From: CAYTID01 sp964437735
GTDB lineage: Bacteria; Bacteroidota; Ignavibacteria; UBA10030; BY39
Length of the DNA stretch: 43,243 nt
Assembly: GCA_964437735.1 (NCBI GenBank)
Contig: CAYTID010000008.1
Coordinates: 1-43,243 of the forward strand
Direction of reading: 5' to 3'
The notes beneath the pieces were generated by a model that saw only the letters and a list, made by a program, of their open reading frames with translations, made no database searches and was not told the DNA's origin. Shown piece after piece: positions 9,877 through 19,304 of this stretch (its first letter is position 1; each line of letters opens with the position of its first letter). The translations under genes and the position numbers were made by a program.

Positions 9877-12800
9877 TTATTTCATCATTATCATTTTGCG
9901 AACGTCGGTGTGGCTGTTTTCTGATCCACCATTGGCGTTGAATTTTACATAGTAAACACCACTACCGATATATTGATCATAATCGTTCCGGCCATTCCAT
10001 TCCACAGCGTGATAACCGGCTGAACGTTCTTCGTTAATTAAAGTCCGTACTTTTTGTCCGAGTACATTATAAATTTCTATGGTTATATTACTTTGTACAG
10101 GAAGCGCAAATTTAATTCTGGTAGATGGATTGAATGGATTCGGATAATTTTGGAATAATTCGAATTGTTCAGGAATTAATTCATCTTCAAGCACACTTAC
10201 AGCGCCCAATTCTGTATACTTCATGATTTCGCCGTTACTGCGAACTGCCCAACCGTGAATATCGGAACCTACTTTTACCATCGACAAATGATACCAGTTA
10301 CCTGTCCCTGTTCCGGTATATTGAGTAGTCCAGTCGTTACCCAAATTAGTTGTTCTAATAATATTTGCAGCTGATGTTGCCCAAACCTTGTCACCATAAC
10401 CGTCCAAACCAAAAACTCGCCCGGCTATAGGTGATGAAATATTTGCCCAGATTGCTCCGCCATTTGTCGATCGGGCGATTGTCGGTGTGCTATTACTTGC
10501 GGCATTGAGACCCGCTAAACCGTTTGACACATCCTTAAAGTAAACTGAAGGACTTTCTGTTAAGGAAGTTGCACTCACCTGCCATGTCGAACCGCCATTG
10601 GTTGTATAATATATTCTGCTGAAATTTGAACCAAACCAACCATACTGATTATTAATCCAATACATTGAATTATTCCAGCCCCATTCATCCGCTGAAGCAG
10701 GCGCTAAATCAGCTGCCGGTTCCCATGTATTACCACCATTAGTCGTCTTCAACAACATATACTTTAAGGGACTACCGATGGGATCACCCTGAGCATATCC
10801 GTTAATAGCGTCGAACATCTTTACGACATTAAAGTACGCTGTTGGAGCTGTAGATTGATAGACCAATGTCCATGAACTTCCGCCATTAGTTGTTTTATAC
10901 ATTCTTGCATCTCCGCCCGCTGATGGATTTGCAAGAACAAAAGCTGTATTTGCATCGATCGCTTCGATGGAGCTGTTGTCAATTGAAGATGGATTTGTAA
11001 CCGCCACCCAGTTTGTACCGCCGTTTGTAGTACGCAATACCCTGCCTGAGTAACCACACGCCCATGCAACTGTATTGCTGATTGCTTTTACACTGTTAAG
11101 TACAGTTGTAACAGGGCTTGTCTGTGAAGTCCAGGTAGGCGGCAGAGTAGTAACTATTGAGAACAGTGCATCGCTCTGATCGAACAACGACGGATTATTT
11201 TTTGCTGTGACTTTAATTAAAGCATTTGTTGTTGGTGTATTGGGAACAGTCCATAAATAACTCCCCTTATTAACATTTTTTGAATTTTCATCGGCTCCGT
11301 TAATTAAATATTTCTGATGAAGTTCAGTGTCTGTTTTTGCAGGAGTGCTGTTGATGACCATTGTCCAACTTGAACCGCCATTTGTTGAATATTCAATCTT
11401 AACTGAATCTACTCCGAGATGATTCCAGGAAATCGCATATTGCTGGCCTGTTAACCATTGCTCACCGCCATTCGGTGAAGTCACAGTAACAAAATTAGAA
11501 GTTACAATTGAAAATACATCTATCTGGTCAAGATACATATTGTTACCATAGCGACTTGTTGCGAGAAAACTTAAAAATACTTTTGATTGACCGCCAAATG
11601 AAGTCAAATCCACGCTGTCTTTTTTCCATTCGTTGGTTGGGGAGTACCGGATATAGTTGCCCAGGCGAGTCCATGGACCTGTGATACTATCACCTGTTGT
11701 TGCCTGAACAGTTATAGAATCGAAATTTGTTGTATATCCATTATCGCGGTACATACCAAAAGTCATTCTTGAACCGCCTGCAGGAAACGCCAATCGCTTT
11801 GTAGTTAAACGTGCCTGACTACCGGCGGTTGCACTATAAGAATTAAATCTGGCTTGACGTGTTCCATTCAATGGCGGAGCAGCCGGATTTGTGCCTGGTC
11901 CAGTAATAATACTCCATGCCGGAGCCGTAGCTCCGGTCGTTACTACTGCAGTACTCCAGCCACTCGGAAGCGTCGTTCCGCCTTCAAACGATTCTGTTAA
12001 AATTGTCGGATCTTCACCAAGCATAAAATTAATTGTAATACTCGCCCCGTTTGCGATTACGGTATCTTTGGCAATAACCTGATATCCAAGTTTTGATGCT
12101 TGCACTTTTATATTACCAGCTAAAACATTTGATATAGAATAATTACCTCCCGGATCAGTGACCGAACTTAAACCTTGTCCAACTATACTCACAGTAACAC
12201 CGCTATGATTAGTTGTACCTGCAAGAGTCACCTTACCTGCAACTGTTGTTGGTAGCGCCCGGTTTAAAGCAAAATTAAATCCGGAAACCACTGTAGTGCC
12301 AACGGTAGTATCGCGACTTAATGAAGCAGGAACATAACCGGATTTTGATACCGTAACACGATAATTACCTGAATATAATCCTGAGAAGCTATAGGCTCCA
12401 TTTGATCCTGTGACTACAGAATCGGTATGTGATAATGATAAACCTTGTATCTTAACCATTATTCCACTCCAGTTAAGAGTATCGTTTAACGTAACTACGC
12501 CTGTTAAACCGCCGGTTGGAGGGGGTTCGGGAGTCATTAAATATTCTGCTGTATTTTCAATTAGCTGTTTTGCCACTGTGGTATCTGTGATTGAACCAAG
12601 AGCAAACAATTGATTTACAATTTGTGCGCTTAATGGATTTGGATTGTTATCATATATTATCATTGCGCATGTGTCAGGACCTTGTGTCGCATAAATTGAC
12701 CACCCTGCAACCTTATAAGCGCCAATATCACCGGGTATTAACCTCATCGCATCCCTTACTCCTATACCTGTTCCTGTAAAGGCAACTGGTCCGGTAATCG

Positions 12801-15800
12801 GATTTGGAGTATTAAATATTGCGTGTGATGGCTGTGTAATAACCAAATTACTGGACGTGACATCACTCAACCAACTGCTATCATGTAAGACATGACGGCG
12901 GAAATTGACGTCCACTTGTGTAGTCTGCCAACGGAAAACATAATCCTTCTCACCACCTTCAATCCAGATTTTTCCTCCGGTCAGTGCCCGATTAACCAAA
13001 GCATTACGTTTAGCAGCATCACCGAATACACCCGTACCTCTTATTCCGCCTGTCCATACTACTATATCATAATTAGGATATTCGGCGGGATTATGTGAGG
13101 CAAATGAGACAGTATCAACTATGTATCCCGCCGGAACGAGCGTGCGTTGAATGAGACGTCCTGTTATTCCTTTTTCTTCGCCTTTATAAACAAATGTTCC
13201 TTTTTCAGAATTTTCTACTACTTCTTTTTCAAGTGTCCCATCATCATCTACTACGAGTACTATTCCTTTAGTACTGATAATTGCAAAACTGTGATTACCA
13301 GTCGATGGAGATGTTGCAATATTGGGAGTGAGAGCAATATCTCTTGCAATTATTTTGTATTGAATTGTATCACCGATTACAACTTGATTTGTATCAAGTG
13401 TGAACATTCCCTCAAAATTATTTCCACCAGCCCGTCTAAGTCCAAAATTCCCGGTTAAATTTCCTCGTAGGCGTTTAAATTCTACCCAAGCACTATCGAC
13501 TCCTAAATTATCAGTTATCGATGCCCTAACTGAGGCGGGCCATCGAAGTTTTGGTTGATTTCTTAAAGCCGTGTGAACTATTACTGGTTTGGTAAGATCG
13601 TCTCCAACAAAAAAACTATGGAAGTTTGCCGGTGCATTCACCGGGTGAGTTGTATATCCTCCGGTGATATCCTTCGCATATATGTAATATTTATAAGTTG
13701 CAGAACTACCATTGCCGGGAATATTTGCCGTCCACTCATTCGAGTTCGCAGTACGAGTCATTGATATTGAATCTGTAAAGCTAGTTCCTCTTGTCCAAAA
13801 AACTTTAATACTATTTGTATCTAAAGCAGATCCGCCGGCATAAATTAATGCTGTAACGTTGAAAGGTCCGAAAGGATTTTCACTATCGCCTCTTGGCGTG
13901 TGTGTTATCGACGGTATATATTCATTTGGATTTATAAATCCTCTTTGTCCGAACCAATAAACTAAAACCGGTACATTTGCGCCGCCATTCAAATTTCTGT
14001 CAGCCTGGATAACGGCTTCCGCATTTTGCTTCATTGTTACGCCTGATGTTGCCAGATAGAAATGACTTTGGAGGACGAGTTTATCGAGTGTTTGTCGTCC
14101 AATTTGATTCCAGATATTCATAAGTGTCGACGACCACATCTGTCCGTCAGTATGAACCTGATTTACTAATCCACCGGGGTAAAGAGGTGCATAGTTTAAT
14201 ACACGTCCAGCCCAAAAAGGATTATGACCGTCCCAATCAAATACCCAAAAGTAAGGAGTTTGTGAAGGGAGCCAGAAATTTAAACTTCTTGAATAACTCT
14301 CAGCCCAGTAATCACCGAATCCTTCTCCGAGAGCTCCCTGTTGTCCTGAACCCGACCAACCGGGCTTAGAACCATGATGGATGGCATGACCATATTCATG
14401 CCAGATAACATCAGCATCCTCAGCATCGTCAACACCTCCGTCACCAAAACTCATCCGGTTTGTCGAAGGTGTATAAGAAGAATTATCAGCCCCGCTGTGT
14501 CCATGGGCATCCGCACCGATAGATGTATTTTGAATATTTGTGAATCCTAATGATTGTATCCAGCGTTGGCTCAAATCTGTGTGGTAGTAGAGCATAACAT
14601 CTTCGAATCCATCATGACTTCGGGTGTATCTGAAAGAATCGGGGTGAGCTGATGTTACCGGAGGAATTGTAGGCGGATCCCAATCAATAACGTTGATGTA
14701 TGGACCTGTCAAACGATAAACTCCTCCGCTGAAAGATAAATCAGGCAATGCCCTTAGAACACGCTGTCCGTTAAGTTCGGGTGTATCTGCATCATTTCCT
14801 CCCGGATCTACAAAGCCACCGGTTCCGTATGTCGCTCCGGCAGTAGTTAATGGGTCGGGATCGAAAACCAAACCGCTTCCTGAATTTAATTTAGCAAAAT
14901 GAGATAATCCCGCTAGAGCTCCTTTCGTAACTTGCGTTACATAATTTGTGTCAACATATTTTAACGAATCTCTTACTGTGTGATAATACGGATTTTGTAT
15001 ATTTTCAAAAAATCCGGTGATCACGTAACCTGCATTTTGGAAAGGTACATAATCGCTTCCATAAGCGTTTGTAATTTTTGTTTTTAACGTTGAATATAAT
15101 TCTGTTAACTTTGCCAGGGTATCAGTATATGCGGCAGACGCGACATTATTTCCGGGAGGATTTTGTGTGTCCTTCTCTACTTTAATTGTATCCGTTCCGC
15201 CAGAATACCCTATCATATCAGCATTGATCATGACCTTGATTTTATGATTGCCGGCAACGGCAACGTTTTGAACATAAGCATTGCTGCCGATGTAACCTTG
15301 TTCTTCAGCCGAAAAGAAAATTAATTTGATGGTATATTCAAAATTCCTTTTAGCAATTATTCTTGCAACTTCAAGTAAGAGAGATGTTCCCGACCCGTTA
15401 TCATCTACGCCCGGTCCGTTTACGGTATCGTAATGTCCACCGAGTACAACCATTGTGTCCGGAAAGCGTGTCCCATTTTTAGTCACAACTATGTTTTGTA
15501 ATGTGTTGCTATTATATATAAAATTATGCTGAACAACGTCCGTAAATCCGTAAGATTGCAATTTCGAAATGATCCAATTTCTCGCCACTGCCAGCGAATC
15601 CCGACCTTCCGCAGATGAGGCATAACGCAATTTAAATTTTTCTAATGTGCGCATGTTACCGGTAACTTGTGATACTGAAACTTGATCAGTCAGTCCTTTG
15701 ATTCCGGGATGGACAGATAGTGAAGGAAGAAATTTCTCTAGTGCCGGAAAATCAGGTTTTTTTTGTTTAGGTATATCCTGAGAATTATCGTTCGGTGAAT

Positions 15801-16476
15801 GGAAACATGTCATATCCGTTACTCTAAATACTTCACCGGTTATTGCGTCGACAAAAACTTCCCAATCGCCGCGAGGTTCAAAAGCCGGCACGACCACCCG
15901 ATAAACCAACCTGCCGATATTGTATTCTACTTTAATCATCAATTCGGATGTCTGTTCACCATGAAGTCCGCCGCTGATTTCCAAATATCTTCGAGCTATG
16001 TCTATAGCGCTACCACTTGAAATTTGTGGATTAACAGTTGCCGGTGGTGTAAAATTGGGTTTATAGTTTGAAATAAAAAATTCAATATGATTTGTTTTAT
16101 CGATGCTGACAACAATGTCTGACCTGTAAACTTTTACTCCCTGATATATTTGATCAAAATTTACGTGATATCCCGCAGGGCTTTCCTGAATATAAGCCAA
16201 TTCAACATCATTTAAACTCTCTTTCATATTAAATCTTTTAGCATTAGATTGAAGGTATGTTCTTGCCATCATTTCATGCGATCCTCCGAGAGGTCCGAAC
16301 TTTAAATTGGTTTCAAAATAGGCGTCTTCATAGGCGTATTGTTCGGTTTCTTTAGATGCAGAAAAATTAATACTTTCGCCCCTTTTATTTCGGCTCTGGG
16401 AATAACTCTCAATACTTAATGCAAATATAAAAAAGAGAGCTAAAATAAAAGTTAAATAGTTTCTCAAATGTGACAT
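9877..16476 (-). CDS. Giant secreted double metallopeptidase (M28 plus M36-like) with T9SS sorting domain
   Basis: 2199 aa. Order: signal peptide 1-27; fungalysin-type propeptide (FTP) ~60-140; PepSY ~150-220; M28 aminopeptidase domain ~275-530 with a complete zinc set His348, Asp359, Glu392, Asp420, His499 and general base Glu391. Next is a thermolysin/fungalysin-like domain ~620-850 with HEYGH at 693-697 and third ligand Glu718 (EGFGD). Ig-like segments follow, then the module shared with the S8 protease (~1069-1314), two carboxypeptidase-regulatory-like repeats (~1322-1485), a choice-of-anchor-J/MAM-like domain (~1492-1658), an Ig-like domain, a YCF48-like propeller (~1780-2100) and a T9SS tail (NYPNPFNPSTRIKF; FlgD-like end). 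The ATG is preceded by AGGAG. Both active sites look intact. The FTP/PepSY pair probably serves as propeptide for the M36-like domain although M28 lies between them (inference). Confidence 0.94.
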   Translation of the reverse strand: MSHLRNYLTFILALFFIFALSIESYSQSRNKRGESINFSASKETEQYAYEDAYFETNLKFGPLGGSHEMMARTYLQSNAKRFNMKESLNDVELAYIQESPAGYHVNFDQIYQGVKVYRSDIVVSIDKTNHIEFFISNYKPNFTPPATVNPQISSGSAIDIARRYLEISGGLHGEQTSELMIKVEYNIGRLVYRVVVPAFEPRGDWEVFVDAITGEVFRVTDMTCFHSPNDNSQDIPKQKKPDFPALEKFLPSLSVHPGIKGLTDQVSVSQVTGNMRTLEKFKLRYASSAEGRDSLAVARNWIISKLQSYGFTDVVQHNFIYNSNTLQNIVVTKNGTRFPDTMVVLGGHYDTVNGPGVDDNGSGTSLLLEVARIIAKRNFEYTIKLIFFSAEEQGYIGSNAYVQNVAVAGNHKIKVMINADMIGYSGGTDTIKVEKDTQNPPGNNVASAAYTDTLAKLTELYSTLKTKITNAYGSDYVPFQNAGYVITGFFENIQNPYYHTVRDSLKYVDTNYVTQVTKGALAGLSHFAKLNSGSGLVFDPDPLTTAGATYGTGGFVDPGGNDADTPELNGQRVLRALPDLSFSGGVYRLTGPYINVIDWDPPTIPPVTSAHPDSFRYTRSHDGFEDVMLYYHTDLSQRWIQSLGFTNIQNTSIGADAHGHSGADNSSYTPSTNRMSFGDGGVDDAEDADVIWHEYGHAIHHGSKPGWSGSGQQGALGEGFGDYWAESYSRSLNFWLPSQTPYFWVFDWDGHNPFWAGRVLNYAPLYPGGLVNQVHTDGQMWSSTLMNIWNQIGRQTLDKLVLQSHFYLATSGVTMKQNAEAVIQADRNLNGGANVPVLVYWFGQRGFINPNEYIPSITHTPRGDSENPFGPFNVTALIYAGGSALDTNSIKVFWTRGTSFTDSISMTRTANSNEWTANIPGNGSSATYKYYIYAKDITGGYTTHPVNAPANFHSFFVGDDLTKPVIVHTALRNQPKLRWPASVRASITDNLGVDSAWVEFKRLRGNLTGNFGLRRAGGNNFEGMFTLDTNQVVIGDTIQYKIIARDIALTPNIATSPSTGNHSFAIISTKGIVLVVDDDGTLEKEVVENSEKGTFVYKGEEKGITGRLIQRTLVPAGYIVDTVSFASHNPAEYPNYDIVVWTGGIRGTGVFGDAAKRNALVNRALTGGKIWIEGGEKDYVFRWQTTQVDVNFRRHVLHDSSWLSDVTSSNLVITQPSHAIFNTPNPITGPVAFTGTGIGVRDAMRLIPGDIGAYKVAGWSIYATQGPDTCAMIIYDNNPNPLSAQIVNQLFALGSITDTTVAKQLIENTAEYLMTPEPPPTGGLTGVVTLNDTLNWSGIMVKIQGLSLSHTDSVVTGSNGAYSFSGLYSGNYRVTVSKSGYVPASLSRDTTVGTTVVSGFNFALNRALPTTVAGKVTLAGTTNHSGVTVSIVGQGLSSVTDPGGNYSISNVLAGNIKVQASKLGYQVIAKDTVIANGASITINFMLGEDPTILTESFEGGTTLPSGWSTAVVTTGATAPAWSIITGPGTNPAAPPLNGTRQARFNSYSATAGSQARLTTKRLAFPAGGSRMTFGMYRDNGYTTNFDSITVQATTGDSITGPWTRLGNYIRYSPTNEWKKDSVDLTSFGGQSKVFLSFLATSRYGNNMYLDQIDVFSIVTSNFVTVTSPNGGEQWLTGQQYAISWNHLGVDSVKIEYSTNGGSSWTMVINSTPAKTDTELHQKYLINGADENSKNVNKGSYLWTVPNTPTTNALIKVTAKNNPSLFDQSDALFSIVTTLPPTWTSQTSPVTTVLNSVKAISNTVAWACGYSGRVLRTTNGGTNWVAVTNPSSIDNSSIEAIDANTAFVLANPSAGGDARMYKTTNGGSSWTLVYQSTAPTAYFNVVKMFDAINGYAQGDPIGSPLKYMLLKTTNGGNTWEPAADLAPASADEWGWNNSMYWINNQYGWFGSNFSRIYYTTNGGSTWQVSATSLTESPSVYFKDVSNGLAGLNAASNSTPTIARSTNGGAIWANISSPIAGRVFGLDGYGDKVWATSAANIIRTTNLGNDWTTQYTGTGTGNWYHLSMVKVGSDIHGWAVRSNGEIMKYTELGAVSVLEDELIPEQFELFQNYPNPFNPSTRIKFALPVQSNITIEIYNVLGQKVRTLINEERSAGYHAVEWNGRNDYDQYIGSGVYYVKFNANGGSENSHTDVRKMIMMK

Positions 16477-16720
16477 TTGGACTTTCTCCTATTATTATTT
16501 ATTGAATTATTAAAAATATTATTTTCAAATATTTGCCAAGTAATAATTTTTATCCGATAAAAAGGGATTAAAAAAATAATCCTGTATTCAAAAGGATCCT
16601 TCGAGGGGCTTACTATAATGCGTAGTGTTGCAGTGAATACATTTTTTGTTATAAGTTTGCCGCCGAATCTTCTATTATACTGACTAAAGAACGGATTAAT
16701 ATTAAATAAATTTTGAATGA

Positions 16721-18214
16721 TTGTCAAGAAAAAAAAATGAAAAATTGAATTCAGAGTTTTTTTTTTATATATTTTCAAAAATAATTAATCAAAAAATCTT
16801 GAAACACAGAAAAAGCGACCTATTAGTCCCATTTACATCGTTTTTATTGGATATCATTGCGATAGAAGCTGCGTTCTTCTTTTCTTATTGGTTAAGATTT
16901 TACACAGATTTTTTAAGTTTTTTCCATATCGGAGAAGAAATCCCTTCCCTCGCATTTTATACGATAAGCTCCATTATTGTTCTTGTAATCTGGCTACTGA
17001 TACTAAATTTCAATAAAATGTATTCACCGCGGCGGATATATACACTCTCTGACGAATTTATTCAAATTGGTAAATCGGTAACTTTGGGTGTTTTATTAAT
17101 TATCGGAATTGCTTTTTTTTACAGGGAATTTTCGTATTCACGGTATTTTATTTTTGTACTCTGGTTTTCAGGAATTATTTTTATTTTCATCGAGAGAGTG
17201 TTTATACTGTTGCTTAAAAAACGTTTATATAAGAAATCAAAAGAACTGCGCCAAGCCGTAATTATTGGAAACAATGATACCGCCAACACTATTTATACTA
17301 AAATTTCGAGCGGGACTACGCATGGCATTAAAATAATCGGTTATTTTTCCGATTCTCCTGTCTTAGTGAATACCCCGCTTTTTCAATCCAAATATTTGGG
17401 AACAATCGAACAACTTCCCGAAATGATTGAAAAAAAACAAATTGAATTGGCGCTGATATCAATCGACGAAGGTGGACACTCAAAACTATTTACTTTGTTG
17501 AAACATGTGGAAGGTATTAATATTGAATTAATATTTGTCCCTGACATGATCGAAATAATGTCCGGTAGAATGAATGTCAGCGAAATTGAAGGAATACCAT
17601 TTATAAAAATAAAAGGAATTCCGATAACTACTTGGGGTAAAATAATAAAAAGAATTTTTGATATTGTTTTTGCGGCTACTGTCATTATTGTATCTCTACC
17701 CGTTACAATTTTAATAGGAGTACTCATTAAACTAAATTCGAAAGGTCCCATATTTTATAAGCAAGCGAGAATCGGTTTAAACGGTGAAATTTTTAATGTC
17801 TATAAATTCAGAACTATGAAAACAGATGCTGAAAAAAATACCGGACCGGTATGGGCAGTCAAAAATGATCCGCGCACTACCGCAATCGGGAAATTTTTAC
17901 GACGCACAAGCTTAGATGAACTTCCTCAGTTCCTTAATGTTATAGCAGGCAGCATGAGCATCGTCGGACCCAGACCTGAACGACCCCACTTCGTAAACCA
18001 ATTCAAAGAAAAGGTACCTAAGTACTTAGACAGGCATTTGTTAAGAACCGGAATTACGGGCTGGGCACAGGTTAATGGTTTACGCGGACAATCATCTATC
18101 GAGGACAGAACAAAATTCGATTTATATTATATAGAAAACTGGTCGTTAACGTTCGACATCAAGATTATATTTAAAACGATAAAAGCAGTAATTTTCGGTA
18201 AAGACGCATACTAA
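16721..18214 (+). CDS. Polyprenyl-phosphate hexose-1-phosphate transferase (WbaP/WcaJ type)
   Basis: Inner-membrane enzyme that moves a sugar-1-phosphate from a nucleotide sugar onto undecaprenyl phosphate, starting exopolysaccharide or O-antigen repeat synthesis. About four N-terminal membrane segments (residues ~35-170) and a CoA-binding-like Rossmann region (~175-300) precede the catalytic domain (~307-497). That domain has a re-entrant helix, FRTMKTDAE, the catalytic Asp-Glu pair 399-400 in SLDELPQF, and GPRPE. The ~497-aa length fits the long WbaP/WcaJ subfamily. The only in-frame starts near the N-terminus are TTG codons (16721, and one near 16799); the first in-frame ATG comes after the membrane region. 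No clear Shine-Dalgarno sequence is visible, so the exact start is uncertain. The sugar specificity cannot be read. It is divergent from the metallopeptidase gene, and no capsule gene cluster follows it. Confidence 0.93.
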   Translation: MSRKKNEKLNSEFFFYIFSKIINQKILKHRKSDLLVPFTSFLLDIIAIEAAFFFSYWLRFYTDFLSFFHIGEEIPSLAFYTISSIIVLVIWLLILNFNKMYSPRRIYTLSDEFIQIGKSVTLGVLLIIGIAFFYREFSYSRYFIFVLWFSGIIFIFIERVFILLLKKRLYKKSKELRQAVIIGNNDTANTIYTKISSGTTHGIKIIGYFSDSPVLVNTPLFQSKYLGTIEQLPEMIEKKQIELALISIDEGGHSKLFTLLKHVEGINIELIFVPDMIEIMSGRMNVSEIEGIPFIKIKGIPITTWGKIIKRIFDIVFAATVIIVSLPVTILIGVLIKLNSKGPIFYKQARIGLNGEIFNVYKFRTMKTDAEKNTGPVWAVKNDPRTTAIGKFLRRTSLDELPQFLNVIAGSMSIVGPRPERPHFVNQFKEKVPKYLDRHLLRTGITGWAQVNGLRGQSSIEDRTKFDLYYIENWSLTFDIKIIFKTIKAVIFGKDAY

Positions 18215-18215
18215 A

Positions 18216-18515
18216 ATGATTGTATTATTAATTTTCTATATCCATATCATAGCAGCCGCTGCGGTTTTTTCTAAAAGATGGCAAGATGACGGTTGGGGAG
18301 AAGCTTTCCTCGCTCTCGGTTTCATGGGTGTAATATTTGCTGTGGGATGGTCAGTCACTACAGTTATTTTAAATTTCTTTATAGAAAAAGAGGGATTTGC
18401 TCCATGGTTCGACAGGGATACGATGTCGCTCCTATTATTGACAATCCTGGAAGCTGTATTCTATATCGCCTATGTTATAAAAGAAAAGCAGAAAACATTC
18501 CGCATTAGTGAATAA
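18216..18515 (+). CDS. Small three-helix membrane protein
   Basis: 99 aa, family not recognised. ATG 18216 lies one base after the stop of the sugar transferase, so the two are very probably cotranscribed. Hydrophobic segments fall at about residues 3-18, 33-53 and 69-88. The loop between the first two is charged (KRWQDDGWGE) and the one between the last two contains EKEGFAPWFDRD; the tail is basic (KEKQKTF). No enzymatic motif is visible. A role beside the sugar transferase (assembly partner or modulator) is inference from adjacency only. Confidence 0.7.
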   Translation: MIVLLIFYIHIIAAAAVFSKRWQDDGWGEAFLALGFMGVIFAVGWSVTTVILNFFIEKEGFAPWFDRDTMSLLLLTILEAVFYIAYVIKEKQKTFRISE

Positions 18516-18557
18516 TTTTCTGCCGGTAAATCTAATAGAAATTTTTAAATAATAAAA

Positions 18558-19166
18558 TTATTTTAACTCATCTATCCAGTAACCTGATTCAAAAGATTGT
18601 AATAATGTATCTGCAACTTTCTTTGCTTCATTCCTCGATTCATACCTGCCAATACTGACACGATACCAAATACCGCCATCTTTACCCGCGTTTTTCTCAT
18701 TGATGGTGGAATAATAACCGGCATCAGTCCAACGTTTAACAAGAGTTTCAGCACGGTCCTTACTCCTGAACGAGGCTATAAAAATAGTATAATTCCCTTT
18801 CCCGGAATCAATAATTTTACTATCCAGAGGCTTTGTCGGTTGCACTGAAGTTTTCGGTTGTGAGGGTTTTTCCGTTATTTCAGGCGATGGAATTAATTCA
18901 GCGGGTTGTTGCTCCGTTTCCTCATACTCCTCAGTTACTGGCTGTGTTTGTACTATTACCTTCTCAGTTTTCGCGCCCCATAAATTTATGTATCCGAAAT
19001 GGTTTAACAAATACACAACCGTTACAAGTAGTATTATAGAACCGAGGGATAAGAGAAGAATAATTGTTTTAGAACCTCCGGCCGACATCGGCTGGCGCTT
19101 AAATGGAGAAAGAGGTTGTTCCGATTTCCTGGTATTCGGATCATCACGTAAATTTAAGTTTGGCAT
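18558..19166 (-). CDS. SPOR-domain membrane protein
   Basis: 202 aa. A basic, proline-containing cytoplasmic N-terminus is followed by one membrane helix at ~34-56, a Glu/Pro/Thr-rich periplasmic linker (~64-120), and a C-terminal SPOR domain at ~123-200 (YTIFIASFRSKDRAETLVKR and RVSIGRYESRNEAKKVADTL). SPOR domains bind denuded glycan strands of septal peptidoglycan, so a division or cell-wall role is likely; the precise partner is unknown. The ATG has GAGGT upstream. It is the last gene of the long minus-strand run and converges on the small membrane protein gene. No GC-rich terminator is visible in the 42-bp gap. Confidence 0.88.
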   Translation of the reverse strand: MPNLNLRDDPNTRKSEQPLSPFKRQPMSAGGSKTIILLLSLGSIILLVTVVYLLNHFGYINLWGAKTEKVIVQTQPVTEEYEETEQQPAELIPSPEITEKPSQPKTSVQPTKPLDSKIIDSGKGNYTIFIASFRSKDRAETLVKRWTDAGYYSTINEKNAGKDGGIWYRVSIGRYESRNEAKKVADTLLQSFESGYWIDELK

Positions 19167-19304
19167 AAAGACCTCATCTTGTTATGTAACATTCTTTTGA
19201 AATATCAGCGTTGCTCAAAAATAGTTAATAAAATTTAAACTTTCAAGTTTCGATAACTATAATAACCTACTTCCAAGCTTGTCCAATTTTTTTACAATTG
19301 GATT

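Noticed and set aside
16464..16778. Minus-strand open frame of 104 codons upstream of the metallopeptidase gene
   Set aside because: It overlaps the start of the metallopeptidase gene and of the divergent sugar transferase, is biased in composition by A/T-rich DNA and resembles no protein; it is a promoter-region shadow.
18516..18557. AAATAAT/ATTATTT palindrome in the convergent gap
   Set aside because: No G-C pairs; expected by chance in such A/T-rich sequence.
19279..19300. Hairpin TCCAATT/AATTGGA near the holA stop
   Set aside because: Only seven A/T-rich pairs and no T-run on the transcribed side, so it is not credible as a terminator.
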